From NCBI GenBank assembly GCA_014695195.1, contig JACJNW010000011.1:245712-309711 (forward strand): a stretch of DNA of 64,000 bases. The letters run 5' to 3'. The translations under genes were made by a program, and so were the position numbers. This document shows, piece by piece, positions 17,736 through 27,826 of this stretch. This DNA is from Cyanobacteria bacterium FACHB-DQ100. GTDB taxonomy: Bacteria; Cyanobacteriota; Cyanobacteriia; Leptolyngbyales; Leptolyngbyaceae. A model generated the notes under the pieces. That model did no database searches. It worked only from the letters and a program-made list of their open reading frames with translations, and was not told where the DNA came from. Each line of letters opens with the position of its first letter. Position 1 is the stretch's first letter.

Positions 17736-20700
17736 CTACACCGGAATCCAGCGACCGACTTCACCTGATACCAAGCTTGCATAGTACAGGTTACCGTCAG
17801 CACCCGTTCTGATTTGTCCCAAGCCAAACATGAACTCAGCAAATCGTCGCTGATCCACCACTGCACCCGATGAATCAAAGGACAGCGCATCGACTGTTCC
17901 CTTACTCATGTCCGTGATGATCAAGTTACCGTTGTAGAAGTCGCCAACGTTGATGGCGTTACCACCGCCACCATAGTGTCGGTACGAATAAAGCGGATTT
18001 GTCACCGTCTCACCCCCGCCATTCGCCATGAACGCTTGAACGCTGGGGAGTCTATCATAGCCACCTGCTCTGTCAGGGCCTTCATACGCCACCCAGCCAA
18101 AGTTCTCGCCGCCTCGTCCGGTGTTGACTTCCTCCCATTGCGCCCAGCCGACATCGCCAATGTAGGTTTGTCCATTGGTCGGGTTAATCGTGAAGCGGAA
18201 CGGATTTCGCAAGCCATACTGCCAGATCTTCGATCGATTACTTTGGGCATTGCCATCAAAGAATGGATTCGAGGATGGCGCAGCTCCTGTAATCGGATCA
18301 ATCCGCAGAATCTTACCGGACAAGTTGTCGAGCGTTAAGCTGCGGAAGGCTCGTGGATCGACATCATTGTAGGAAGCACCGTCGCCGTTACTCACATACA
18401 AGTAACCATCATTGCCAAATCTCACTGTGCCAACTGTATGCGATTCACTATCGATAATCAGGAAATCCTGAACGTAGTTGCCATTTGCATCTCGACCTGA
18501 TTCCGGGATAAAGAAGTTGTTGGTGCCGTTATCGCCCGGATTGCTGATGTACTGCCAAACGCTATTTCGACCTAAGATGACTTCTTCGCTGCGCCGATCG
18601 ATCGATACGACTCCGTTGTTGATGGTTGCCGTAAATCGTCCTAACCGTGCTGTCCGGTTGCCCACTGCATCCGGTCGCTCTAATTCAGGGACAAAGCCTG
18701 ATCTGCGGGTTTCGGGCGGATCATACGAGTACATCAAATAAACATACGGGCTGCCATTGAAGAACTCTGGATGTACGGCGAGACCGAGCAAGCCACGATC
18801 GCGGGGACTGTTGACAATATCGGAAATATCAACGGCTGGGGTTTGTTGCAGCACCCCATTGCGAGCCACGCGGACGACACCATTCTTCTGAGCGACGAAC
18901 ATATATTCACCGCCCGGTGTCCAATCGAATGCGGTCGGCTGCAAGAGTCCTGAAATCACGGTTTGACGATCGACGTTGCCGAAGTCGTTATCTGCGATCG
19001 ACAGAGTTGCGGTGCCCTGAGTGCCCAAGCTGCCGGAGAACGGATTGCTCAGGGTGAGATTGACGGTTTCGTTGCGTTCGCTGTCACCATCATCGCGGAT
19101 TGCGATTGTGAAGGTCTTACTGGTTTCACCTGGTGCAAAGGAGAGCGTGCCAGCCGTTGCAGTGTAATCTGAGCCAGCCGTTGCAGTCCCATTGCTGGTA
19201 GCGTAGCTAATGCTGCCAGCCGTCGAGGTAGACCCACTGCGCTGAACGGTGATGGTTGCCGTTCCCGCGTTTTCGTTTTCGTTGAAGACCGCCGCGCTAA
19301 ATGTATAGCTAGTCGGCGCGTCATTATCAATGATCGTAATCAGCGAGGTGCGGTTAATCCCCAGTGCTGCGCCCGAAGTTTCTCCTAACCCAAAGCCGAA
19401 ACTTTCGCTGCCTTCTTCAATGTTGTCATTGAGAATCGGGATGGTTACCGTTTTGCTGGTTTCTCCCGCTGCAAACGTGAGTTGACCTGCGGTGGCAGTG
19501 AAGTCTGTTCCCGCTCTGGCGCTCGCTTCTCCGGTGGTGTAGCGCACCGTTGCGACCCCATCGCTACCGCTGACTCGATCGATACGGATCGAAACGGTTC
19601 CGGCATCTTCGTTCACGGTGACGCTGTTCGTTCCGATGACGAGTGTACCGGGATTGGTCGAGAAGACATTGCTGTAAAGCTGCGATTGCGGAATGATTTG
19701 ACGGGCTTGATTGGCGCTAAACCAGCCGAGCTGTGCGACTGCATCGTAGCCGTTCTCGAAATACTCCATCACAATGTCATAGCGCTGTCCGGCTTGAAGC
19801 GCGATCGTGCCGGTGCGCTCAGTTGCGGATTGATCCGCAAAGCTGTCGATAATGAGTTGACCATTCACAGACAGCCGTACCCCATCATCAGTGGTGGTGA
19901 AGAAGGTGTATGTATCGTTGTGAAGAGGCTGAACTTGACCCGTCCAACGGACTGAGAAGGTGTCAGGAGCAATGTTGGGATCAGGTGAACTTTCTGCCCA
20001 GTTAAAGTTAATGTTGGCATCAGTCCGAGCAAATTTGAAGGCTGTGAAGTCGATGTTGTCGAAGTATTCGCCTCGTAAACCGTTGCCGGTGCCAGTGGGC
20101 GGAGGAGTTGGAGTGGTGGGCGGAGGTGTGGGGGTTGTAGTAGTAGAGCTAAACAGTTGAGACTGTGGAATGATTTGCTGTGTAAAGCCAGGTACTGACC
20201 AACCGAGGAACGCCGCCGCCGCACCGCGATTCTCGAAATACTCCATGCGGATGTCGTAGCGCTGTCCTGCAACTAGCGCGATCGACCCTGTACGCTCTGT
20301 CACTGACTGATCCGCAAAGCTGTTGATCACCAGTTGATTGTTGACAAACAGGCGGACTCCATCATCAGTGGTGGTGAAGAATTGATAGGTTCCAGACGTG
20401 GGTGCGAGCACCTGACCTGTCCAACGTACCGAGAAAGTGTCATCTCCGATGCCTGCGGCGGGTGAGCCTTGTGACCAGTCAAAGTTCACTGTGGTATCAG
20501 TGCGCGTCAGGATGCGGTTGGTGAAGTCGACGTTGTCGAAGTATTCGCCCAGTAGACCATTACCGGTGCCAGCGGGCGGAGGAGTTGGAGTGGTGGGCGG
20601 AGGAGTTGGAGTGGTGGGAGCAGTGCTAAACAGTTGAGACTGCGGAATGATTTGCTTCGTAATGCCTGGCCCTGACCAGCCGAGGAACGCTGCAGCCGCA

Positions 20701-22115
20701 ATGCTATTCTCGAAATACTCCATGCGGATGTCGTAGCGCTGTCCTGCAACTAGCGCGATCGACCCTGTACGCTCTGTCGCTGGCTGATCCGCAAAGCTGT
20801 TGATCACCAGTTGATTGTTGACAAACAGGCGGACTCCATCATCAGTGGTGGTGAAGAATTGATAGGTTCCAGATGTAGGTGCGAGCACCTGACCCGTCCA
20901 GCGGACTGAGAAAGTATCAGAGGCAATGCCAGTCGCGGGTGAGCCTTGTCCCCAGTCAAAGTTCACTGTGGTATCAGTGCGCGTCAGGATGCGATTGGTG
21001 AAGTCGATGTTGTCGAAGTATTCGCCCAGTAGACCGTTACCGGTGCCAGTGGTTGGAGGAGTTGGAGGTGTGGGGGTTGTTGTGGTAGAGCTAAACAGTT
21101 GAGACTGTGGAATGATTTGCTTCGTAATGCCTGGCCCTGACCAACCGAGGAGCGCCGAGGCATCATAGCCATTCTCGAAATACTCCATGCGGATGTCGTA
21201 GCGCTGTCCTGCAACTAGCGCGATCGACCCTGTACGTTCCGTCGGGGGCTGATCTACGAAGCTGTTGATTACGAGCTGGTCATTGACAAACAGGCGGACT
21301 CCATCATCAGTGGTGGTGAAGAATTGATAGGTTCCAGATGTAGGTGCGAGCACCTGACCCGTCCAGCGGACTGAGAAAGTGTCATCTCCGATGCCTGCAG
21401 CGGGTGAGCCTTGTGCCCAGTCAAAGTTCACCGTGGCATCAGTGCGCGTCAGGATGCGATTGGTGAAGTCGATGTTGTCGAAGTACTCACCCTGCAGTCC
21501 GTTACCATCCGCAAGAATGCCTGTGTACTGAGCGAGTAAATTAGAATCAAACGGTAAAGCCGCCTCGATCGTCGAGGTGGACGTTTCAAGTATCCAGTTC
21601 CCACCGCGATCTGCACTTCCAGTTGCATCTGCTGAAGCAGCAACATCAGCCCCAGTGAGTTCGCTTAGAACTGTAATCAGCGAAGTATTGCCATCTGCAA
21701 CATTACAACCGTACAGCAGGATATCTGCATCGGTAGACAGAGCATTTGACCAACTTCTCAGCTTGTCGCTGTAGCTAGAGATCGTACCGAGGTCAAGAGC
21801 CGCCTTGCCGAGTTCAATACTGCTAATGCTGCCGTGAGAGAGGATGTGAACACTATCTAAGTTTTGATATCCAGCGAGGACTCCGCTGATTTGGTCGATT
21901 CCGTCTGTGTTGGCATTGAGCAATACGACCTGTGTCCCACTGATTACGCTGGCAGCGAGACTCTGAGCATTTTCAACGGCTGAATCGATGAATACCAAGC
22001 GATTCGACGAACTCGATCGCGCCGTTTCCAGATTGGCGGAGTCGAACGGGGAACCACTAGGAGATTGAGGATAACTTAAGTCTAAGAGATTTGACGAATT
22101 AGAAGAACTCTGCAT
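17736..22115 (-). CDS. Mosaic surface protein: DUF4347 - 4x PA14 - 2x Calx-beta - PQQ-type sugar dehydrogenase
   Basis: 1459 aa, probably exported or surface-attached although no classical signal peptide is present; such DUF4347-headed cyanobacterial giants are commonly leaderless. Residues about 38-200 are DUF4347 (VFIDSAVEN, HILSHG with His94, LLYGCNVA with Cys137). Four PA14 carbohydrate-binding modules follow, each GEYFDNIDFTNRILTRTD to IIPQSQLF, joined by Thr/Pro linkers. Then come two Calx-beta calcium-binding modules and a C-terminal six-bladed Gdh/sorbosone dehydrogenase-like domain (about 1060-1459: GLLGLAVHPEF, GDGASYNDVDPRAF, GLRNPFRF). The modules point to a calcium-stabilised, sugar-binding enzyme at the cell surface (inference). 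The PA14 modules are nearly identical, implying recent duplication. Confidence 0.85.
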   Translation of the reverse strand: MQSSSNSSNLLDLSYPQSPSGSPFDSANLETARSSSSNRLVFIDSAVENAQSLAASVISGTQVVLLNANTDGIDQISGVLAGYQNLDSVHILSHGSISSIELGKAALDLGTISSYSDKLRSWSNALSTDADILLYGCNVADGNTSLITVLSELTGADVAASADATGSADRGGNWILETSTSTIEAALPFDSNLLAQYTGILADGNGLQGEYFDNIDFTNRILTRTDATVNFDWAQGSPAAGIGDDTFSVRWTGQVLAPTSGTYQFFTTTDDGVRLFVNDQLVINSFVDQPPTERTGSIALVAGQRYDIRMEYFENGYDASALLGWSGPGITKQIIPQSQLFSSTTTTPTPPTPPTTGTGNGLLGEYFDNIDFTNRILTRTDTTVNFDWGQGSPATGIASDTFSVRWTGQVLAPTSGTYQFFTTTDDGVRLFVNNQLVINSFADQPATERTGSIALVAGQRYDIRMEYFENSIAAAAFLGWSGPGITKQIIPQSQLFSTAPTTPTPPPTTPTPPPAGTGNGLLGEYFDNVDFTNRILTRTDTTVNFDWSQGSPAAGIGDDTFSVRWTGQVLAPTSGTYQFFTTTDDGVRLFVNNQLVINSFADQSVTERTGSIALVAGQRYDIRMEYFENRGAAAAFLGWSVPGFTQQIIPQSQLFSSTTTTPTPPPTTPTPPPTGTGNGLRGEYFDNIDFTAFKFARTDANINFNWAESSPDPNIAPDTFSVRWTGQVQPLHNDTYTFFTTTDDGVRLSVNGQLIIDSFADQSATERTGTIALQAGQRYDIVMEYFENGYDAVAQLGWFSANQARQIIPQSQLYSNVFSTNPGTLVIGTNSVTVNEDAGTVSIRIDRVSGSDGVATVRYTTGEASARAGTDFTATAGQLTFAAGETSKTVTIPILNDNIEEGSESFGFGLGETSGAALGINRTSLITIIDNDAPTSYTFSAAVFNENENAGTATITVQRSGSTSTAGSISYATSNGTATAGSDYTATAGTLSFAPGETSKTFTIAIRDDGDSERNETVNLTLSNPFSGSLGTQGTATLSIADNDFGNVDRQTVISGLLQPTAFDWTPGGEYMFVAQKNGVVRVARNGVLQQTPAVDISDIVNSPRDRGLLGLAVHPEFFNGSPYVYLMYSYDPPETRRSGFVPELERPDAVGNRTARLGRFTATINNGVVSIDRRSEEVILGRNSVWQYISNPGDNGTNNFFIPESGRDANGNYVQDFLIIDSESHTVGTVRFGNDGYLYVSNGDGASYNDVDPRAFRSLTLDNLSGKILRIDPITGAAPSSNPFFDGNAQSNRSKIWQYGLRNPFRFTINPTNGQTYIGDVGWAQWEEVNTGRGGENFGWVAYEGPDRAGGYDRLPSVQAFMANGGGETVTNPLYSYRHYGGGGNAINVGDFYNGNLIITDMSKGTVDALSFDSSGAVVDQRRFAEFMFGLGQIRTGADGNLYYASLVSGEVGRWIPV
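19671..21505 (-). repeat. Four tandem PA14-coding repeats
   Basis: Intragenic repeat array with periods of 465, 477 and 477 bp, measured from the recurrent codons for the QSQLF/QSQLY end of each module (about 21090, 20625, 20148, 19671). The first three units share long stretches of identical DNA; the fourth (19671-20100) is more diverged (NIDFTAFKFARTDANINF). It is a likely site of copy-number change or assembly collapse. Confidence 0.85.
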
Positions 22116-22778
22116 TTCGCTTCATACGTGAAAACGACAGGACTGGCGGGCCCGACCCGGCACGAGAGCGCGATCGCGATGCTCGTTACCTAAATTCAGG
22201 CAGGTAAAACTCAGCCAACTCATTCGAGCGGCTTTGCAACCTACACACACATAAGGCGGGTCGCGACGAGAACAAGATGAATCAATCGAGTATCAGGAGC
22301 GGTCAATCGAGTATGTTGAACACTACAGCGCTAGATTTCAGGTCTAGATGGCTATGGTGTTCGATGCGCGTGAGACCCACAGAAAATGCGTGAACTGATC
22401 TACAAGAGATCAATTCGCGTGGGAGAGTCGGCTCTAATGTGCCGCTGTCTCAAATCCTGCTGGCGAAGCTAGACTCGCTCAGTGCATCACGAAATGCTGG
22501 TTTGTAGGATTGTTTTGATATTTGCGCCCCTCGAAACTAACATTGTTTCGGAAAATACTTAAGTGCTTATACGTGACTTTAACGAAATTTCAAGAGGATA
22601 TTCTGTTTTGTAAGAATTACAAGTAGTCAGTGCGAAGCGATATCGCCTGAGATGCCTGGTTTTGCTAATCTATGACCGCCATATCTTATCTTCATGATGA
22701 AAGCATCAAGAAAAATCGATCGACATGAAGAAACCGAGAAATTACACAGACTCCCGGTTTAAAGTAAAAGCTGACTAC
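22116..22778. other. 0.66-kb non-coding interval with a strong hairpin
   Basis: No convincing gene is present; short open frames here are shadows of mutS2 or lack homology cues. The interval holds a 13-bp hairpin with one mismatch and one wobble at 22389-22419 (CGTGAACTGATCT / AGATCAATTCGCG, loop ACAAG) and GC-rich sequence near 22140-22190. It contains the promoter of the 1459-aa gene on its left side and the mutS2 3' end on its right. A small RNA or long leader could be encoded here, but nothing proves it. Confidence 0.4.
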
Positions 22779-25157
22779 TTAGATCGGGTAGGCGATCGTG
22801 ACTCCGCTTCCGCCATCAGCGCGATCGGCGAGTTCAAAGCGATCGACCCGTGGGTGACGTTTGAGAAACTCGTGGACACCCTGCCGCAGCTTGCCTGTTC
22901 CATGTCCGTGAATAATCCAGATCGGAGTTTGCGCTTCTGAGATCGCTTTATCGAGCACGATCTCGGCATCGGCGACACGACTGCCGCGAATATCGAAGGT
23001 ATTGCGATCGGTGCGAATGACCGGGGTAGGAGCGGCAGGCGGGGGAGGCGGAGCGGCTTTTGGTTTCGGTTCGGGCTTCGGTTCGGGTTTGGCGACTTTT
23101 TCACCGGTGAGTGATTCGATGTCGCCGATCGGAAGCATCATCTTCATCAAGCCAAACCGCACGACTAATTCATCGTCGCCTGCAAGTTCCAGCACTTCGG
23201 CGGTTTGACCCAAGCGGGGAATGCGGACGCGATCGCCGATTTGGGGACGATATCCGGGTTTCGGTTTTTGCGGTTGCTGGCGAGAGGGCAGATGCTTCTG
23301 AGCTAAGTGATTGAGCGATTCTGTCGCCTGCTGAGCCTCTTGAGCCGTCGCGCTGCCTTTTTGAAGATTGCGAATCACTTTAGCGATTTCACCTTTCGCT
23401 TGGGCGATTGCGTCTTGAACGGCGCGTTCTTGAGCTTGCTGTAAGTCGCGTTCTCGATCGCGCAGGCTTGCCGCTTTTGCTGAGACTTCTGCGTAGAAGC
23501 GTTCGGCTTGCTGCAAGAGCTGTGCGGCTTCTTTGGCTTTGGTTTCTTGAGCGCGGCGCTGCGATTCGAGTCCTGCGATCACTTGGTTGACATCTTCGGC
23601 TGCGCCCCCGACTTGGGTTTGAGCAGACTCAATAATCTCTGGCTTCATGCCCAACCGCCGAGCGATCGTTAAGGCGTTCGATCGTCCGGGAATGCCCCAG
23701 AGCAATCGATAAGTCGGAGAAAGGGAGACATCATCGAACTCAACCGAAGCATTTTCAAAGCGATCATCTTCGTATTTGAGCGCTTTGAGTTCGCCGAAGT
23801 GCGTGGTGGCGATCGATAGCTTTGCGTGGTCAGCGAGGTAGTTCAGCAGCGCGATCGCGAGTGCGCTACCTTCGGTTGGATCGGTTCCGGCTCCCACTTC
23901 ATCGAGTAAAACGAGTGAGTTTGAAGATTCTGTTAAGGCTTCGATAATGCGGCTAATGCGGCGAATGTGTCCGGAGAAGGTAGAAAGGCTTTGTTCTAGG
24001 GATTGTTCGTCACCGATATCGGCTAGAACTTGCTCGAACCAGGGTAGTTCAACAGGTTCACGCGCCGGGACAAACAAGCCAGCTTTCGCCATCAACATGG
24101 CTAAGCCCATTGTTTTGAGCGTGACGGTTTTTCCGCCTGTGTTAGGTCCGGTAATCGCTACCACCCGGATTTGCGGCTGAATCACTAAGTCAACCGGAAT
24201 CACCGATCGACCTTGTTCTTGCTGCTGCTGCCACACAAGCAAAGGATGTCTTAACTGTCGCAGCACGATCGCTTCGTTGGTAAATCGCGGCGGGTTTGCT
24301 TTTAGCCAATAGCTATAGCGCGATCGAGCGGCAGCTAAATCGAGTGCGGTACAGATTGCGAGTAACCGTTCGAGGTCATCTTTGGCGATCGCAACTTGTT
24401 CTGTCAAGGCGCGTCGAACCGCTTCTTCTTCGGTTTGTTCTTGTCGCAGGAGTTGACGCAGTTGATTATTGAGCGGCACAGTCGGATGCGGTTCCACATA
24501 TAACGTTGCACCACTCATCGACACATCATGCACAATGCCAGAGATCACATCTTTGTGCGTTGCCTTCACAGGAATTACAAATCGCCCATCGCGCTGGGTG
24601 ATTACTTGTTCCTGAACCGCACTGGCTTGTCGCTGCATGGTTCGTTGCAGCATTTCGTACACGCGATCGCGCACTTGTTTTTGTTGCGATCGAATCTCTG
24701 CGAGCTTCGGGCTGGCACGTTCGCTCACTTTCCCATCATCATTAATGCAGCGATAAATCTCCTGCTCGATTTCTGGATAAGTCCGGAGTTCTGCCACTAA
24801 TTCAGTCAGAATCGGAAAATCGTCTTGACTGTCGATCGTGCGCCTGAGCGTCCTGGCACCCGAAAGCGTCGTTGCGATCGACAACAGTTCCACGCCTGAA
24901 AGAATTCCATTGAGTGCGGCTCTTTCCAGCGCATCTCCAATGTCCTCAATGCCCTCGAAGCTCAATCCGTTTGCGAGCTGCGATTCTAGAGTGTAAACTT
25001 CTTCAGTTTGAGCGAGTAGACGTTCGGTTTCAGCTTGAGTGGTCGGAATTTTGAGCGCCCGAAGCGCGATCGCTCCTAATTTTGTCGAAGCAAAGGTCGC
25101 CAGATGCTGACACAGGCGCGACCATTCCAATAGTTCTAAAGTCTCAGTTTGAATCAA
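22779..25157 (-). CDS. mutS2: MutS2 family endonuclease / ribosome-rescue ATPase
   Basis: 792 aa, full length. The N-terminal clamp/lever region precedes the ATPase core with Walker A GPNTGGKT (337-344) and Walker B VLLDEVGAGTDPTEG. A long coiled-coil arm follows, then a linker rich in Lys-Pro (KPEPKPEPKPK), and a C-terminal Smr domain (FDIRGSRVADAEIVL ... WIIHGHGTGKLRQGV). MutS2 lacks the mismatch-reading domain of MutS. Members suppress recombination or split collided ribosomes, with the Smr domain acting as nuclease. It is divergent from sppA across about 160 bp. Confidence 0.96.
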   Translation of the reverse strand: MIQTETLELLEWSRLCQHLATFASTKLGAIALRALKIPTTQAETERLLAQTEEVYTLESQLANGLSFEGIEDIGDALERAALNGILSGVELLSIATTLSGARTLRRTIDSQDDFPILTELVAELRTYPEIEQEIYRCINDDGKVSERASPKLAEIRSQQKQVRDRVYEMLQRTMQRQASAVQEQVITQRDGRFVIPVKATHKDVISGIVHDVSMSGATLYVEPHPTVPLNNQLRQLLRQEQTEEEAVRRALTEQVAIAKDDLERLLAICTALDLAAARSRYSYWLKANPPRFTNEAIVLRQLRHPLLVWQQQQEQGRSVIPVDLVIQPQIRVVAITGPNTGGKTVTLKTMGLAMLMAKAGLFVPAREPVELPWFEQVLADIGDEQSLEQSLSTFSGHIRRISRIIEALTESSNSLVLLDEVGAGTDPTEGSALAIALLNYLADHAKLSIATTHFGELKALKYEDDRFENASVEFDDVSLSPTYRLLWGIPGRSNALTIARRLGMKPEIIESAQTQVGGAAEDVNQVIAGLESQRRAQETKAKEAAQLLQQAERFYAEVSAKAASLRDRERDLQQAQERAVQDAIAQAKGEIAKVIRNLQKGSATAQEAQQATESLNHLAQKHLPSRQQPQKPKPGYRPQIGDRVRIPRLGQTAEVLELAGDDELVVRFGLMKMMLPIGDIESLTGEKVAKPEPKPEPKPKAAPPPPPAAPTPVIRTDRNTFDIRGSRVADAEIVLDKAISEAQTPIWIIHGHGTGKLRQGVHEFLKRHPRVDRFELADRADGGSGVTIAYPI

Positions 25158-25315
25158 GGTTAGGAATCAAGAGAAGGCTGCACTTCTTTATTCTAGAAGG
25201 TTCTGATTGAACGATCGCGGCTCCAGGGGCTTTGATAACTTGATTCCGTAATCTTCTGATTCTTAAAAAGAGATGTAGCATAGAGTGGCGACATTTCCGA
25301 TGCTTCTCTAAAGAT

Positions 25316-27118
25316 ATGCGTGACTTTCTCAAACAGACCCTCGCCACATTGCTTGCGCTGTTCATTTTCCTGGGCGTGAGTGTGGGTGGTCTTTTGCTGC
25401 TGCTGATCTCACTCTCGATGCTAGCAAGCCGCGACACAACTCCCACGGTTCGAGATAAGTCGGTGCTCGTCTTCGATATGGCACAAACGATCACAGATGC
25501 GCCTGCAAGTTCTAGCACCCGTGAAGTGTTAAACGATGCAATTTCTGGAACTCGCCCGAATACGGTGAGCTTGAGATCGGTACTCGACTCGATCGACGAA
25601 GCCGCCAAAGATAGTCGAATTGTCGGAATTTATCTCAGTGGTAGCAATGGAAGTAGCGACACAGGTTACGCGACGCTGCGGGAAGTCCGCCAAGCTTTAG
25701 AGCGCTTCAAAGCAAGCGGCAAAAAGATCTTTGCTTACGATGTCGATTGGCAAGAGCGCGAATATTATCTCGGTTCGATCGCCGATACGATCGCGGTGAA
25801 TCCAGTCGGCAGTGTCGAACTGAATGGACTCAGTTCTGAAGGACTTTATTTTGCTAGAGCCTTACAGAAATTTGGCATTGGATTTCAAGTGACGCGAGTC
25901 GGAAAGTTCAAGTCTGCGGTCGAACCCTTTTTACAAAACCGTCGAAGCGCTGCCGATCGAGAACAAACGCGCAAATTACTCTCAGATATTTGGACGGAGT
26001 TTCTCAGCACTACAGGTAAATCTAGAAGCCTTGCTCCTAAGCAACTGCAAGCGATCGCCGATCGATCTGGGCAAGTTGAGCCACAGGATGCAGTGAAAGC
26101 AAAACTGGTCGATCGAGTTGCCTACGCTGATGAAATGACTGCGGAGTTGAAAAAGCTCACGGGACAAGATGACGACACCAAATCATTTCGGCAGGTGAGC
26201 TTAAAAACCTATGCTCAAGTCGCGGAAAACAAGCGCGACTCGAAAACGAGCCGAAATCAAATCGCAGTCGTCTATGCCGAAGGTCAAATCGTCAATGGTC
26301 AAGGGGGGGCTGGGCAAATTGGCGGCGATCGTTTAGCGAAACAACTGCGGGATTTGCGATTTGATGATGATGTGAAAGCCGTTGTCTTGAGAGTTAATAG
26401 TCCTGGCGGAAGTGCGACCGCTTCAGAAATTATTCAGCGAGAAGCCATTCTGACCAATCAGAAAAAACCTGTGATTGTGTCGATGGGCAATGTTGCGGCA
26501 TCCGGTGGCTATTGGATTTCAACCTATGCCAGCCAAATCTTTGCAGAACCCACCACGATCACAGGCTCGATCGGTGTATTCGGCGGGCTGCCCAACATTC
26601 AGCAAATTGCAAATCAAAATGGCTTTAATTGGGATGTGGTAAAAACTGCTCGCTTTGCGGATAGCCGCACGATTTCACGCCCGAAATCACCAGAAGAGCT
26701 AAAGATTATTCAAACCTCAGTCGACCGCATCTATGACCAGTTTTTGACCAAAGTCGCGAAGTCGCGCAAGCTAGAGAAATCCAAAGTTGCGGAGATTGCT
26801 CAAGGTCGGGTCTGGTCAGGCAATCAGGCTAAATCGATCGGTCTTGTCGATCAAATCGGTGGACTTGAAGATGCGATTCGAGCGGCGGCAGAACGCGCAA
26901 AACTGGGGAACGATTGGCAAATTGACGAATACCCAAAACCTCGATCGTTTGAAGAACGCTTGATCGAAACGCTGACGGGAGCGATGGTGAATGAACCTGC
27001 GATCGATCCACTCACGAGCGAGGTGAAGAAACTTCAGACGCAGTTAGAGAGCCTAAAATCGCTGAACGATCCGCATGACATCTATCTACGGATGCCGTTT
27101 GATTTGTCGATTCGATGA
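25316..27118 (+). CDS. sppA: Signal peptide peptidase SppA, 67-kDa type
   Basis: 600-aa membrane serine protease that degrades leftover signal peptides; in cyanobacteria it is also linked to light acclimation. One N-terminal transmembrane helix (about residues 8-35). Tandem S49 domains carry the Ser/Lys dyad split between the halves: Lys199 in VGKFKSAVEPF and Ser396 in GNVAASGGYWIS, matching Lys209/Ser409 of the E. coli enzyme. Length matches the double-domain form. Start is ATG 25316. Confidence 0.95.
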   Translation: MRDFLKQTLATLLALFIFLGVSVGGLLLLLISLSMLASRDTTPTVRDKSVLVFDMAQTITDAPASSSTREVLNDAISGTRPNTVSLRSVLDSIDEAAKDSRIVGIYLSGSNGSSDTGYATLREVRQALERFKASGKKIFAYDVDWQEREYYLGSIADTIAVNPVGSVELNGLSSEGLYFARALQKFGIGFQVTRVGKFKSAVEPFLQNRRSAADREQTRKLLSDIWTEFLSTTGKSRSLAPKQLQAIADRSGQVEPQDAVKAKLVDRVAYADEMTAELKKLTGQDDDTKSFRQVSLKTYAQVAENKRDSKTSRNQIAVVYAEGQIVNGQGGAGQIGGDRLAKQLRDLRFDDDVKAVVLRVNSPGGSATASEIIQREAILTNQKKPVIVSMGNVAASGGYWISTYASQIFAEPTTITGSIGVFGGLPNIQQIANQNGFNWDVVKTARFADSRTISRPKSPEELKIIQTSVDRIYDQFLTKVAKSRKLEKSKVAEIAQGRVWSGNQAKSIGLVDQIGGLEDAIRAAAERAKLGNDWQIDEYPKPRSFEERLIETLTGAMVNEPAIDPLTSEVKKLQTQLESLKSLNDPHDIYLRMPFDLSIR

Positions 27119-27230
27119 GGCTCTACTGGATCTGCTAAGGAAACGCGATCGCCGCCCCCACTCCGCAGCGCACCTAGCGCTTTGACGACTCTTATTCAGA
27201 ATTGTCATATTCACGTCCATCATTGGGAGA

Positions 27231-27824
27231 TTAGCGATCGCGCATTGCTTGCTGAAAGACCCGAACTGCTTCACCCGCGTCCGTTTCAGCCATCAAAATA
27301 CAGCGCCTCAACAAGTCAATATCAAGATCTGCGAGTTCCTCAAACTGACTACGATCGCACCGCTCATAGCCATCCGTGCCAAGGTGATAAAAGCGCAGTA
27401 CCCCATCTTGCCAGAACCAAACTTCTGCGACACCAAGCGCCTGATAGCGTTTGAGCTTGTTTGCGCCACCGCTCGTGAAGACCACTTCAATCGATAAATC
27501 AGGAATCGGCTTAACGTGCCCTAAACAGTAAGATTGATCGGCTTGAGCGGATGCGGTTCCTTCTTGCTCTTGGGTCATCGCCCCTGTCGGCTGAAAAAAG
27601 ATCCCCTTCTGTGCCAGAAAGAGTGTGACCAAACAGCCGATGATATGTCCAAAAATTTCGTGATCGCGTCCAGGCATGATTAGCTCGATCGTTCCGTCGT
27701 AATAAAACAGACGAACCCCGCGTGAGTGTTCAAATCCCTTTTGGATGGATTTGAACTGCTCCCACGTTCCAGGCACAACAATGTGCTGATCCGGTGTTGT
27801 GATTTTTAGCGGGGTTTGCGTCAT
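27231..27824 (-). CDS. Uma2 family (DUF820) putative endonuclease
   Basis: 197 aa with the PD-(D/E)XK-like Uma2 fold, hugely expanded in cyanobacteria. Visible landmarks: the GVRLFYYDGTIELIMPGRDHE segment (strand plus Glu), PDLSIEVVFTSGG (the D-x(n)-E-x-V metal site) and KLKRYQALGVAEVWFW. The biological role is unsettled; many copies sit near mobile DNA. Only 2 bp separate it from the upstream DUF3172 gene, so they are co-transcribed. Confidence 0.85.
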   Translation of the reverse strand: MTQTPLKITTPDQHIVVPGTWEQFKSIQKGFEHSRGVRLFYYDGTIELIMPGRDHEIFGHIIGCLVTLFLAQKGIFFQPTGAMTQEQEGTASAQADQSYCLGHVKPIPDLSIEVVFTSGGANKLKRYQALGVAEVWFWQDGVLRFYHLGTDGYERCDRSQFEELADLDIDLLRRCILMAETDAGEAVRVFQQAMRDR

Positions 27825-27826
27825 GG

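Noticed and set aside
22725..22940. Plus-strand open frame of 71 codons
   Set aside because: Lies mostly antisense to the mutS2 3' end, with no family features; MutS2 coding on the other strand is certain.
25144..25608. 154-codon minus-strand frame upstream of mutS2
   Set aside because: Overlaps the sppA start on the other strand, is Ser/Arg-rich and shows no family features; SppA is certain.
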